Assembly (NCBI RefSeq): GCF_028657945.1
Contig: NZ_CP059693.1
Location: 4,836,001-4,900,000, forward strand
Reading direction: 5' to 3'
From: Thalassomonas haliotis
Lineage (GTDB): Bacteria; Pseudomonadota; Gammaproteobacteria; Enterobacterales; Alteromonadaceae
Length of the DNA: 64,000 nucleotides
Of the stretch, positions 53,821 through 62,821 are shown piece by piece; within the stretch, counting starts at the first letter, position 1, and each line of letters begins with the position of its first letter. The position numbers were made by a program, and so were the translations under genes. The notes under the pieces were generated by a model. That model had not been told where the DNA came from and made no database searches. It saw nothing but the letters and a program-made list of their open reading frames with translations.

Positions 53821-54479
53821 CCATGACATTACTAGCTAAATACATCCCTGTATAAGCCCTGCTCTTTGTCATCCATGACATCGCAGGATAAATACATCCC
53901 TGTATAAGCCCAGCTCTTTGTCATCCATGACATCGCAGGATAAATACTTCCCTGTATAAACCCTGCTCTTTGTCATCCATGAACTCGCAGGATAAATACT
54001 TCCCTGTATAAACCCTGCTCTTTGTCATCCATGAACTCGCAGGATAAATACTTCCCTGTATAAACCCTGCTCTTTGTCATCCATGAACTCGCAGGATAAA
54101 TACTTCCCTGTATAAACCCTGCTCCTGTTCATCCATGAACTCGCAGGATAAATACATCCCTGTATAAACCCTGCTCTTTGTCATCCATGAACTCGCAGGA
54201 TAAATACTTCCCTGTATAAACCCTGCTCTTTGTCATCCATGAACTCGCAGGATAAATACTTCCCTGTATAAACCCTGCTCTTTGTCATCCATGAACTCGC
54301 AGGATAAATACTTCCCTGTATAAACCCTGCTCTTTGTCATCCATGAACTCGCAGGATAAATACTTCCCTGTATAAACCCTGCTCCTGTTCATCCATGAAC
54401 TCGCAGGATAAATACTTCCCTGTATAAACCCTGCTCCTGTTCATCCATGAACTCGCAGGATAAATACTTCCCTGTATAA
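53821..54479. repeat. 52 bp tandem hairpin-repeat array, about 12.7 copies
   Basis: Thirteen occurrences of CCTGTATAA at 52 bp steps. The unit is TCATCCATGAACTCGCAGGA plus 32 more bases ending in CCCTGCTCTTTG. GCAGG...CCTGC and ATAC...GTAT pair inside each unit with a six base loop. Copies 1-2 at the left are more diverged (CATGACAT, ACATCCC); the right copies are almost identical, differing mainly in CTCTTTG versus CTCCTGT. Unit length is not a multiple of three. Confidence 0.97.
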
Positions 54480-54507
54480 AAAAAGCCCCTGAAGATTCAG
54501 GGGCTTT
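54480..54507 (-). terminator. Terminator of the ETF dehydrogenase gene
   Basis: AAAGCCCCTGA and TCAGGGGCTTT pair around AGAT, with an A-run on the plus strand that is a U-run on the minus strand. It joins the end of the repeat array. Confidence 0.85.
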
Positions 54508-54529
54508 GGCTTTTAACTTAATAAAGCAA

Positions 54530-56179
54530 TTACATATTCGGGTAGTTGGGTCCGCCGGTGCCTTCCGGGGTTACCCAGGTAATATTCTGGCTGGGATCTT
54601 TGATATCGCAGGTCTTACAATGGATACAGTTTTGGGCATTGATAATAAACTTATCCCCCTGTTCTGTTTTTTCCACCTCATAAACACCGGCCGGGCAATA
54701 AAGCTGCGCCGGCTCGCCATATTTCTCAAGATTCACCTTAATAGGGATATCTTTATCCGCCAGTTTCAAATGACACGGCTGCTCTTCTTCATGGTTGGTA
54801 TTGGATAAAAAGACCGAAGAAAGTTTATCAAAGCTGAGTTTATTATCCGGTTTCGGATAATTGATCACCGGAGCCTCAGAAGCCAGCTTTAACTGCTCAT
54901 GATCCAGGGACTCGTCCTTGAAGTTCACCGGCAACTTACCGTTAAAAAAGTTCTGATCAACAGTATTAAACACACCGCCCCAGAACGTACCGAACTTATG
55001 CATCGCCGGGCCGAAGTTACGTGTGCTGTACAACTCTTCGTATACCCAGGAATTTTTAAAGCTCTGCTCATAGGCGACCAGATCATTACCGCCTTCATCG
55101 CCGCCGGCCAGGGCAGCAAAAATAGTTTCTGCTGCGATCATGCCGGATTTCATCGCGGTATGGTTGCCTTTGATCTTGGCAAAGTTCAAGGTACCGGCGT
55201 CACAGCCGACCATCACAGCCCCGGGCATAGTCATTTTCAGCAAAGAATTTAAACCGCCCTTGGCAATGGCGCGGGCGCCGTAAGAAACACGCTTGCCCCC
55301 TTCCAGGTACTGGCTGATTTTCGGGTGATGTTTATAACGCTGGAATTCGTCAAACGGACTTAAATGCGGGTTGCTATAATTTAAGTCGATAATAATACCG
55401 ACAAATACCTGATTGTTTTCCGCATGGTAGAGGTATCCGCCGCCGCCGGTTTCTTTATCCAGCGGCCAGCCTGCGGTGTGTACCACTAAGCCCGGCTGAT
55501 GTTTTTCCGGAGCTATATCCCAGATTTCCTTAAAACCGATACCGTAGTGCTGGGGAGACTTGCCGTCGCTAAGGTTAAACTTAGCGGTAAGCTCCTTACC
55601 TAAATGACCGCGACAACCTTCGGCAAAAACAGTATATTTAGCTTTAAGCTCCATACCCGGCATATAAGAGTCTTTCGGGTTACCGTCGACGTCTAAGCCC
55701 ATATCGCCGGTGATCACGCCGCCAACACTGCCGTCGTCGTTATATAAAACTTCCTGGGCCGGGAAGCCGGGAAAGATTTCAACGCCTAATTGTTCTGCCT
55801 GCTCAGCCAACCAGCGACAAATATTGCCCATACTGACAATATAGTTGCCTTCATTATGCATGGTTTTCGGCGGCGCAAAGCCCGGCAGCTTGATGCCGTT
55901 GCTTTCACTGTTGAGTAAATAAATGTCATCGCCGGTGACCGGGGTATTAAGCGGCGCACCTTTTTCTTTCCAGTCAGGGAAAAGCTCATCCATAGCACGG
56001 GGTTCAAATACGGCGCCTGAGAGAATATGTGCGCCAACTTCTGAGCCTTTCTCGACCACGCAGATCATTAACTCTTGCTCTTTTTCCTGTGCCATTTGTG
56101 CTAAGCGACATGCTGTCGCCAGCCCTGACGGGCCTGCACCTACGATGACAACGTCAAACTCCATCGATTCGCGTTCCAT
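54530..56179 (-). CDS. Electron transfer flavoprotein-ubiquinone oxidoreductase
   Basis: A 549-residue ETF-QO with an N-terminal FAD Rossmann motif (VVIVGAGPSGLATACRLA) and a C-terminal 4Fe-4S ferredoxin-type region (CPAGVYEV, CIHCKTCDIKDPSQNI). It passes electrons from reduced ETF to ubiquinone. Length is typical for the bacterial form. The start ATG has GGGGG upstream. It is divergent from etfBA around a 292 bp region with palindromes. Confidence 0.96.
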   Translation of the reverse strand: MERESMEFDVVIVGAGPSGLATACRLAQMAQEKEQELMICVVEKGSEVGAHILSGAVFEPRAMDELFPDWKEKGAPLNTPVTGDDIYLLNSESNGIKLPGFAPPKTMHNEGNYIVSMGNICRWLAEQAEQLGVEIFPGFPAQEVLYNDDGSVGGVITGDMGLDVDGNPKDSYMPGMELKAKYTVFAEGCRGHLGKELTAKFNLSDGKSPQHYGIGFKEIWDIAPEKHQPGLVVHTAGWPLDKETGGGGYLYHAENNQVFVGIIIDLNYSNPHLSPFDEFQRYKHHPKISQYLEGGKRVSYGARAIAKGGLNSLLKMTMPGAVMVGCDAGTLNFAKIKGNHTAMKSGMIAAETIFAALAGGDEGGNDLVAYEQSFKNSWVYEELYSTRNFGPAMHKFGTFWGGVFNTVDQNFFNGKLPVNFKDESLDHEQLKLASEAPVINYPKPDNKLSFDKLSSVFLSNTNHEEEQPCHLKLADKDIPIKVNLEKYGEPAQLYCPAGVYEVEKTEQGDKFIINAQNCIHCKTCDIKDPSQNITWVTPEGTGGPNYPNM

Positions 56180-56224
56180 TATATCCCCCCTTTTTTCTGA
56201 TTTTTGTTTATCCGGTATACAAAT

Positions 56225-56240
56225 TCAAACGCTTGTTTGA
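56225..56240. promoter_or_regulatory. PsrA-like operator
   Basis: TCAAACGCTTGTTTGA is a palindrome with perfect 6 bp arms and a four-base spacer. It fits the CAAAC-N4-GTTTG pattern of PsrA, the TetR-family regulator of fatty acid degradation in many marine gammaproteobacteria, whose regulon often includes etf genes. Regulator identity is inferred. Confidence 0.6.
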
Positions 56241-56346
56241 TAATATGCCTCATTATATAGATATTTTACGCTGAAATACTATCCCGATGCAGAGAAATTA
56301 TCTGCAATTGTTGTTTTCGCTCAACACGAGTGAAAGTTTTCATTAA

Positions 56347-56370
56347 GATTACGTTGACGTACACGTAATC
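56347..56370. promoter_or_regulatory. Second palindromic operator, LiuR-like
   Basis: GATTACGT and ACGTAATC form perfect 8 bp arms with spacer TGACGTAC. The ACGT-rich pattern resembles operators of LiuR, a MerR-family regulator of branched-chain amino acid degradation, as I recall them. The match is by eye and the regulator is inferred. Confidence 0.4.
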
Positions 56371-56474
56371 AGTGAGTAGTCTTTCGAGCTATTACTCAAA
56401 TTATATAAGTTGAAATTTGGCAATTCGCCGCAATTTTAACAGTTAAAAACCAACAAGCACAATCAGAGGCTATG

Positions 56475-57227
56475 ATGAAAGTATTAGTACCGATCAAGCG
56501 TGTTATTGACTATAACGTCAAGGTTCGCGTTAAATCAGACAATTCAAATGTTGATCTCGCTAATGTAAAAATGGCGATCAACCCGTTTTGTGAAATTGCC
56601 GTAGAAGAAGCCGTGCGCTTAAAAGAAGCCGGCGTAGCAAGTGAGATCGTGGCGGTCACTATCGGTGACAAATCCAGCCAGGAACAGCTGCGTACCGCAT
56701 TAGCCTTAGGTGCAGACCGCGCGATTCAAATCGAAACCGACCAGCAACTTGATTCGTTAAATGTTGCCAAACTGCTGCAAAAAGTGGTCGAAGAAGAAGC
56801 GCCACAGCTGGTGATCTTAGGCAAGCAAGCCATCGACAGCGATAACAACCAAACCGGTCAAATGCTGGCGGCATTAACAAATATGCCTCAAGGTACCTTT
56901 GCCTCTGAAGTTAAAATTGACGGCGATAAAGTCAATGTTACCCGTGAAATCGACGGCGGCCTGCAAACCGTAGCCCTTAACCTGCCGGCTATCGTCACTA
57001 CCGATCTTCGCTTAAACGAACCTCGCTACGCTTCACTGCCTAACATCATGAAAGCCAAACGTAAGCCGCTGGATGTTAAACCTGCTGCCGACTTTGGTAT
57101 CGATTTAAGCCCGCGCACCAGCTTACTGAAAGTAACACCTCCGGCCGAGCGCCAGGCGGGTATCGTGGTTGAGAGCGTAGATGAGTTAGTTGAAAAGTTA
57201 AAAAATGAAGCCAAGGTGATCTCATGA
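56475..57227 (+). CDS. etfB: Electron transfer flavoprotein subunit beta
   Basis: A 250-residue ETF beta subunit, which binds AMP in the heterodimer. Typical N-terminus [19 protein letters not shown] and signature region [18 protein letters not shown] are present, with the later [17 protein letters not shown] at 56472 is immediately followed by another ATG at 56475; AGAGG at 56465-56469 gives better spacing to the second. Its stop overlaps the etfA start (ATGA). Confidence 0.97.
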   Translation: MKVLVPIKRVIDYNVKVRVKSDNSNVDLANVKMAINPFCEIAVEEAVRLKEAGVASEIVAVTIGDKSSQEQLRTALALGADRAIQIETDQQLDSLNVAKLLQKVVEEEAPQLVILGKQAIDSDNNQTGQMLAALTNMPQGTFASEVKIDGDKVNVTREIDGGLQTVALNLPAIVTTDLRLNEPRYASLPNIMKAKRKPLDVKPAADFGIDLSPRTSLLKVTPPAERQAGIVVESVDELVEKLKNEAKVIS

Positions 57228-58150
57228 GTATTTTAGTATTTGCCGAACACGACAATCAAACATTAAAAGCCGAGACCCTGAAAACGGTTGCCGCCGCTCA
57301 AGCCATGGGTGGCGATATCCACCTGTTAGTTGCCGGTAGCAACTGTCAGGGCGTTGTTGAAGCAGCCGCCAAGGTCAACGGTGTTGCTAAAGTATTAGTG
57401 GCCGATAACCCAGCTTACGAGCATCAACTGGCAGAAAACGTCAGCTTACTGGTAACAGAATTAGCCGCCGATTATGATCACATTGTGGCCACGGCACTGA
57501 CGACCGGCAAAAACTTTATGCCGCGTGTTGCCGCACTGCTAGATGTCACGCAAATTTCTGACATCATCGCCGTAGAAAGCGCCGATACTTTTGTTCGTCC
57601 TATTTATGCCGGTAATGCCATTGCCACGGTACAAAGCCTGGATAGCAAAAAAGTGATCACGGTACGTGCCACAGGTTTTGACGCGGTAGCGACCGACGGC
57701 AATGCCGAAATCGTCAGCCTGGACAAAGCAACCGACGCCGGTACATCAAGCCATGTCAGCGATGAACTAACGGTTTCCGAGCGCCCTGACTTAGGTGCCG
57801 CCGGTGTGGTTATTTCCGGTGGCCGTGGTATGCAAAACGGCGACAACTTCAAGTTACTTGAAGGTATTGCCGACAAGCTGGGCGCCGCTATCGGTGCATC
57901 ACGTGCCGCGGTTGACGCCGGTTTCGTACCAAACGATATGCAGGTTGGTCAAACAGGTAAAATCGTTGCCCCGGATCTTTACATCGCCGTCGGTATCAGT
58001 GGCGCTATCCAGCATTTAGCCGGCATGAAAGACTCTAAAGTTATCGTTGCCATCAACAAAGACCCTGAAGCGCCTATCTTCCAGGTAGCCGACTATGGTC
58101 TGGTAGCAGATTTATTCGAAACCTTACCTGAGCTGGAAGGCAAGCTGTAA
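57224..58150 (+). CDS. etfA: Electron transfer flavoprotein subunit alpha
   Basis: A 308-residue ETF alpha subunit carrying FAD. The C-terminal FAD domain shows [48 protein letters not shown] and [15 protein letters not shown] takes electrons from acyl-CoA dehydrogenases and gives them to ETF-QO. It overlaps etfB by four bases and ends before a terminator. Confidence 0.97.
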   Translation: MSILVFAEHDNQTLKAETLKTVAAAQAMGGDIHLLVAGSNCQGVVEAAAKVNGVAKVLVADNPAYEHQLAENVSLLVTELAADYDHIVATALTTGKNFMPRVAALLDVTQISDIIAVESADTFVRPIYAGNAIATVQSLDSKKVITVRATGFDAVATDGNAEIVSLDKATDAGTSSHVSDELTVSERPDLGAAGVVISGGRGMQNGDNFKLLEGIADKLGAAIGASRAAVDAGFVPNDMQVGQTGKIVAPDLYIAVGISGAIQHLAGMKDSKVIVAINKDPEAPIFQVADYGLVADLFETLPELEGKL

Positions 58151-58172
58151 GTTTAGCTTTTCACTTGAGAGA

Positions 58173-58198
58173 AAAGCCACCCTTGCGGTGGCTTTTTA
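58173..58198 (+). terminator. Terminator of etfBA
   Basis: AAAAGCCACC and GGTGGCTTTT pair around CTTGC with a short T-run. Confidence 0.85.
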
Positions 58199-58318
58199 CT
58201 TTTACAGTCATACTGTATCTATACTCCCGCTTTCAAACCACTAAAATTCCATTGACAAAAAGCACAAAATAACGCATTTTTGCCGCATTCGCTCCCCCGC
58301 TAACACAGGTTAGAAACC

Positions 58319-58645
58319 ATGAACAACGACGACTCAACCCTGGTTTATTCCACCGATTCAGGTCGCATCAAAGAACAAAAACAAAGCAAACCGGTCACGC
58401 CATCGGACGGCACGGCAAAAGTACGCCGCGAAACCAAGGGCCGCAAGGGCAAAGGCGTAGTCACCATCACAGGATTAGGCCTGGATGAAAAAGGCTTAAA
58501 AGACCTTGCCAGCAAAATCAAGAAAACCTGCGGCTGCGGCGGCAGTGTGGTTGGCGATGTGATCGAAGTTCAGGGAGACAAGCGCGATGCCATCAAGCAG
58601 GTCTTGGAAAAAAACGGTTATAAAGTTAAATTTATTGGTGGTTAA
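58319..58645 (+). CDS. yciH: SUI1/eIF1-like translation factor YciH
   Basis: A 108-residue eIF1/SUI1-fold protein. The C-terminal half, from GKGVVTITGLGLDEKGLKDL to CGCGGSVVGDVIEVQGDKRD, is the SUI1 signature. The N-terminal 45 residues are polar and basic, a tail that is typical of YciH. It may act at translation start-site selection, as tested for bacterial YciH in vitro. It lies 43 bp before the two-receiver gene. Confidence 0.95.
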   Translation: MNNDDSTLVYSTDSGRIKEQKQSKPVTPSDGTAKVRRETKGRKGKGVVTITGLGLDEKGLKDLASKIKKTCGCGGSVVGDVIEVQGDKRDAIKQVLEKNGYKVKFIGG

Positions 58646-58687
58646 CGGCATTTTTGCTACTCTCTTGATATAACAAAGGAAAAACCA

Positions 58688-59485
58688 ATGCAATCAATCA
58701 CTTCAAAAGAGCTGTCAATCCTGTTGGTGGAACCGTCGGATACCCAGCGCAAGATTATTATCAATGAATTGCAGCAGCAAGGGATCAGTGAAATATCGTC
58801 GGCCAAGTCCGTCGAGGAAGCCATGGCGATTATGCAGCGCCATCCCCATGACTTAATTGCCAGCGCCATGTATTTCGAGCAAGGCACGGCATTGGACTTG
58901 CTGCGCCAGATCCGCGCTGATGATAAATTTACCGATACCGCCTTTATGCTGGTCACCAGTGAACACAAACGGGAACACCTGGAAGAGTTTAAGCAGTCCG
59001 GCGTGGTTGCCCTGCTGCCAAAACCTTTTACCCGTGACCATCTGACCTCCGCCATTAACAATACCCTGGATTTACTGTCGGTGGATGAATTGGAGCTGGA
59101 TTATTTTGATGTCCACGAAATCCGGGTTCTGCTGGTGGATGACAGTCGTTTGGCGCGTAATCATATCAAACGGGTATTGAATAATTTAGGTTTGAAAAAA
59201 GTCACCGAAGCCGTCGACGGCAGCCATGCCATCAAACTGCTCGAAGATCATATGTTCGATCTTGTGGTCACAGACTTTAATATGCCTGAGGTCGATGGCC
59301 GGGAGCTGACCCGCTATATCCGCGAGCAAAGCCAGCAATCCCATTTGCCTGTGGTGATGGTCACCAGTGAAAGCCAGATGGCGCATTTGGCCAATATTGA
59401 ACAAGACGGGGTCAATGCTCTGTGTGACAAACCGTTTGAACCCCATAATGTCAAAAAGCTGTTATACGGATTATTGGAGCACTAG
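58688..59485 (+). CDS. Two-receiver response regulator with a degenerate first domain
   Basis: A 265-residue protein of two REC domains (about 10-128 and 145-265) and no output domain. REC2 keeps all key residues: acidic pair in LLVDDS (D151, D152), phosphoacceptor D196 (TDFNMP), Thr/Ser VTSES and Lys in CDKPF. REC1 has E15 in LLVEPS with no second acidic residue beside it, and Ala at the phosphoacceptor position (A60 in DLIASAMYF), so it cannot be phosphorylated in the usual way. It is probably a regulator acting by protein contacts. Confidence 0.92.
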   Translation: MQSITSKELSILLVEPSDTQRKIIINELQQQGISEISSAKSVEEAMAIMQRHPHDLIASAMYFEQGTALDLLRQIRADDKFTDTAFMLVTSEHKREHLEEFKQSGVVALLPKPFTRDHLTSAINNTLDLLSVDELELDYFDVHEIRVLLVDDSRLARNHIKRVLNNLGLKKVTEAVDGSHAIKLLEDHMFDLVVTDFNMPEVDGRELTRYIREQSQQSHLPVVMVTSESQMAHLANIEQDGVNALCDKPFEPHNVKKLLYGLLEH

Positions 59486-59504
59486 TTTTTAGTCCATAAC
59501 AAGC

Positions 59505-60287
59505 TTATGCCTGACCAGCTTTTCCCGGCAAGAGCTTTTCCCGGCAATGGTTTTTTCTAAAGTCGGAAGGCCGCTGGGCAAACAGCCGGTAAAACTGCCG
59601 GCTGAAATAACTGGGATCGCCGAAGCCGCTGTCAATGGCGACGGTGGCGATAGGTAAAGTCGTTTCCACCAGCAAACGCCGGGCATTTTCCAGGCGTACC
59701 TCATTGATAAATTGTTTCGGGGTCTTTTTCAGGTATTTCTTAAAGCGCCTTTCCAGCGCACTGACCGATAAATGGCTTGCCTGCGCCAGCTCCTTGAGGG
59801 TAACGGGTCCCGCATAATGTTTGCGGATATAATCTACCGGCACCTTCAACACTTCCATCGACGAGATAGCAATTGACGTTTTTTCCAGGTGCCGGGAAAT
59901 GCCATAAGAGCCGATCACCTGTCCCTTATCATTATAAAGCGGACGCTTGCTGGTTATAAACCAGGAGATATCCCCCATAGGTTCACTGTTCATTTCCAGG
60001 CGGTTGGTCACTACCTCTCCCTGCATCACTTTTTGATCATCCACCACGAACTGGCGGGCAATATGATCCGGTGAAAAATCATAATCGCTACAGCCTATCG
60101 CCTGGGATAAATTACCCAGCCCCAGGTATTCAAGAAAATACTGATTGGCGTAACGTATGCCTCCCTCGGCATCTTTCACCCAAAACAGCATATCCGGCAT
60201 CAGGTCAAACATTGCTAAAACCTGACGAACCGCTAACTGTTGGAGAAAGTCATCCCCGCCCTGTGCTTTAACGCCGTTAATTGTCAT
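59505..60287 (-). CDS. AraC family regulator with N-terminal PAS domain
   Basis: A 260-residue regulator. An N-terminal PAS-like sensor (about residues 20-135; DLMPDMLFWVKDAEGGIRYANQYF) precedes the AraC-type double HTH (about residues 155-255; LKELAQASHLSVSALERRFKKYLKKTPKQF and IDSGFGDPSYFSRQFYRLF). It lies divergent from a catabolic cluster, so it likely controls it. The ligand is unknown. Confidence 0.92.
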   Translation of the reverse strand: MTINGVKAQGGDDFLQQLAVRQVLAMFDLMPDMLFWVKDAEGGIRYANQYFLEYLGLGNLSQAIGCSDYDFSPDHIARQFVVDDQKVMQGEVVTNRLEMNSEPMGDISWFITSKRPLYNDKGQVIGSYGISRHLEKTSIAISSMEVLKVPVDYIRKHYAGPVTLKELAQASHLSVSALERRFKKYLKKTPKQFINEVRLENARRLLVETTLPIATVAIDSGFGDPSYFSRQFYRLFAQRPSDFRKNHCREKLLPGKAGQA

Positions 60288-60526
60288 AGATGATATCCGC
60301 TAGAAGTTATTGCTTTAACACTTATTTTGGCTATTTTCTTTAGCTGCTTACCTCAGTAATTTACCTTAGACATCAGCTGATGGTTAAACAGGCAGCGCCG
60401 AATTTGTCATATAAGAAACCGATTTCATCTTAACACTAATCCGCAACGGCTTTTATCATAAATAAAATCGTTTTTTGCCGGATACCTTTCCCGTCAAAAG
60501 ATAAAACCATCACAGGTAGCAACTTA
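60288..60526. promoter_or_regulatory. Divergent promoter region of the sugar-type cluster
   Basis: 239 bp between the AraC-type gene and the oxidoreductase, AT-rich with possible promoters in both directions. No clear direct-repeat AraC operator was found by eye. Confidence 0.4.
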
Positions 60527-61738
60527 ATGCGAAAAATCAGAATGGGTATGGTCGGCGGCGGCCAGGGAGCCTTTATCGGGGCGGTACACAGGATAGCAGC
60601 ACAACTGGACAATGAAATAGAACTGGTATGCGGCGCCTTCAGCTCAGATGCCGGCCGTTCGCTTGAATCCGGTAAAGCCCTGTATCTGGAGCCAACGCGC
60701 TGCTATAGCAATTACCAGCAAATGTTTACCCGGGAAAAACAGCTGCCCGCAGACAAACGTATGGATATGGTGGTAATAGTGACGCCGAATCATTTGCATT
60801 TCCCCGCAGCAAAGCTCGCGCTGGAGTCAGGCTTTCATGTGATGTCGGATAAACCCGCGACCCTGACATTAAAAGAAGCACTTGAACTCGAAGCTATCAT
60901 CAAGCAATCATCGTTACTCTACGGTTTAAGCCATACCTATACCGGATATCCCATGGTGAAAGAGGCCAAAAGCCGGATAGCTTCGGGGGCACTTGGCAAA
61001 ATTAAAAAAGTGGTGGTGGAGTACCCCCAGGGCTGGCTGGCATCTAAGGATGATGAGCAAAGCAAGCAGGCAGCCTGGCGTCTAGACCCCGCCCAGTCGG
61101 GGATCAGCTGCTGCATGGGAGATATCGGCGTACACGCCGCCAACCTGGCAGAATACATTACCGGATTGGAAATCACCGCTTTATGCGCCAGCTTAACCAG
61201 CAATGTACAGGGCAGATGTTTAGACGATGACGGCACAGTGCTGCTGCGTTTTAATAATAACGCCCACGGCGTATTAATCGCCAGCCAGATATGTGTCGGT
61301 GAAGAGAACAACCTCAGGATCCGGGTCTATGGTGAACACGCCAGCCTGGACTGGTCGCAGCTAGAGCCTAACAGCTTATTGATGAAGTTTCCCGACCAGG
61401 CAAGCCAGCTCATCCGCAGCGGCGTCGGTGAGCTGGCCCCTGCAACAACGGCAACCCTGCGTACCCCGGCGGGGCACCCGGAAGGATATTTAGAAGCATT
61501 CGCCAACCTCTACCGCGCATTTGCTTACCAACTCAGAAGCCGCTTGGATGGTGATAGCAGCCATACCGGGACTGAAGAAAATCACCTGGATGTACCCGGG
61601 ATCTACCAAGCGGTGCGCGGCATGGCCTTTATTGAAAATGTTGTCGCCGCCAGCCAGTCAGATCTGAAATGGCACACATTTTCGCTACAACCAAATGAAG
61701 GGTTATCCATTGCCCCCCGGGGAGAAAAACATGTTTAA
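60527..61738 (+). CDS. Gfo/Idh/MocA family oxidoreductase
   Basis: A 403-residue NAD(P)-dependent dehydrogenase. The N-terminal Rossmann motif is MGMVGGGQGAFIGAVHR; the catalytic Lys motif is SDKPATLTL (in place of EKP), and the C-terminal catalytic segment GDIGVHAANLAEYITG has the Asp/His pair. Family members oxidise a sugar or sugar acid, often at C3 or C2. It starts the cluster that continues with an isomerase and an MFS permease. The substrate cannot be deduced. Confidence 0.93.
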   Translation: MRKIRMGMVGGGQGAFIGAVHRIAAQLDNEIELVCGAFSSDAGRSLESGKALYLEPTRCYSNYQQMFTREKQLPADKRMDMVVIVTPNHLHFPAAKLALESGFHVMSDKPATLTLKEALELEAIIKQSSLLYGLSHTYTGYPMVKEAKSRIASGALGKIKKVVVEYPQGWLASKDDEQSKQAAWRLDPAQSGISCCMGDIGVHAANLAEYITGLEITALCASLTSNVQGRCLDDDGTVLLRFNNNAHGVLIASQICVGEENNLRIRVYGEHASLDWSQLEPNSLLMKFPDQASQLIRSGVGELAPATTATLRTPAGHPEGYLEAFANLYRAFAYQLRSRLDGDSSHTGTEENHLDVPGIYQAVRGMAFIENVVAASQSDLKWHTFSLQPNEGLSIAPRGEKHV

Positions 61739-62783
61739 AATCAAAGGACCGGCAATATTTTTAGCCCAATTCCTCGGCGATCAGGCTCCCTTTAACAGCT
61801 TAACGGCCATTTGCCGCTGGGCCAGTGAACTAGGTTATCAGGGGATCCAGTTACCGACCTCAGACAGCAAAATATTTGACCTTGAGCGGGCAGCAAACAG
61901 TCAGGACTATTGTGATGAGATTTTACACACCGTAAGCGAGTTTGGCCTTGAGATCACTGAACTCTCCACTCACCTCCAGGGACAGCTGGTGGCAGTACAT
62001 CCGGCTTATGACAAGATGTTTGACGGCTTCGCCCCAGAAGCTTACCGAAACAAGCCAAGTGCCAGAGCCGAGTGGGCAACACAGCAATTAAAATATGCCG
62101 CCAAAGCCAGTGCCCGCTTGGGCCTCAAAGCCCATGCAACCTTCTCCGGCGCCTTACTGTGGCCAACCCTCTACCCCTGGCCGCAACGACCACCGGGACT
62201 TGTTGAAATGGGTTTTGCAGAGCTGGCAAAACGTTGGTTGCCGATTTTAGAGGCTTTTGATCAGGCCGGTGTTGATGTTTGTTATGAATTACACCCGGGC
62301 GAAGATTTACATGACGGTGTTACTTTTGAACGCTTTCTGGCGGCGACCGGCCATCATCCCAGGGTCAATATCCTTTATGATCCCAGCCATTTTCTGTTGC
62401 AACAGCTAGATTACTTAGCCTTTATTGACTTATACCACAGCCGCATTAAGGCATTTCACGTTAAAGATGCTGAATTTAATCCTACCGGACGTGCCGGTGT
62501 TTATGGCGGCTATTTGCCCTGGCAGGAGCGTCCCGGCCGTTTTCGCTCCCTCGGCGATGGCCAGATAGATTTTAAAGGCATTTTCAGCAAGCTGACTCAA
62601 TACGGCTTTGACGGCTGGGCGGTGCTGGAATGGGAATGCTGTATTAAACACCCCGAAGACGGCGCCCGTGAGGGGGCAAAGTTTATCCGCGAGCACTTGA
62701 TCACACCAACACAAACCGCCTTTGACGATTTTGCCGCGGTTGATACTGACGAGCAGTTAAATAAAAACCTGCTTGGCTTATAA
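61731..62783 (+). CDS. Sugar phosphate isomerase/epimerase family protein
   Basis: A 350-residue TIM-barrel protein of the AP-endonuclease-2/xylose-isomerase-like family. Metal and catalytic residues are visible in CYELHPGEDLHDG (Glu), NILYDPSHF (Asp, His), KAFHVKDAEF (His) and VLEWECCIK (Glu). ATG at 61731 has GGGAG at good spacing, and overlaps the upstream stop by eight bases. Members act on keto or aldose sugars or their 3-keto forms. Confidence 0.93.
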   Translation: MFKIKGPAIFLAQFLGDQAPFNSLTAICRWASELGYQGIQLPTSDSKIFDLERAANSQDYCDEILHTVSEFGLEITELSTHLQGQLVAVHPAYDKMFDGFAPEAYRNKPSARAEWATQQLKYAAKASARLGLKAHATFSGALLWPTLYPWPQRPPGLVEMGFAELAKRWLPILEAFDQAGVDVCYELHPGEDLHDGVTFERFLAATGHHPRVNILYDPSHFLLQQLDYLAFIDLYHSRIKAFHVKDAEFNPTGRAGVYGGYLPWQERPGRFRSLGDGQIDFKGIFSKLTQYGFDGWAVLEWECCIKHPEDGAREGAKFIREHLITPTQTAFDDFAAVDTDEQLNKNLLGL

Positions 62784-62821
62784 GCCGGCCTTTAAAACAA
62801 CAAATAAAAAAGGAGAGCCAG

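Larger units (their letters stand above)
56180..56471. promoter_or_regulatory. Divergent promoter region of ETF-QO and etfBA
   Basis: Contains two palindromic operators listed separately (56225-56240 and 56347-56370) and AT-rich promoter tracts. There are no genes. Confidence 0.6.

Noticed and set aside
53821-54479. CRISPR array
   Set aside because: The whole 52 bp unit repeats with no variable spacers, and there are no cas genes.
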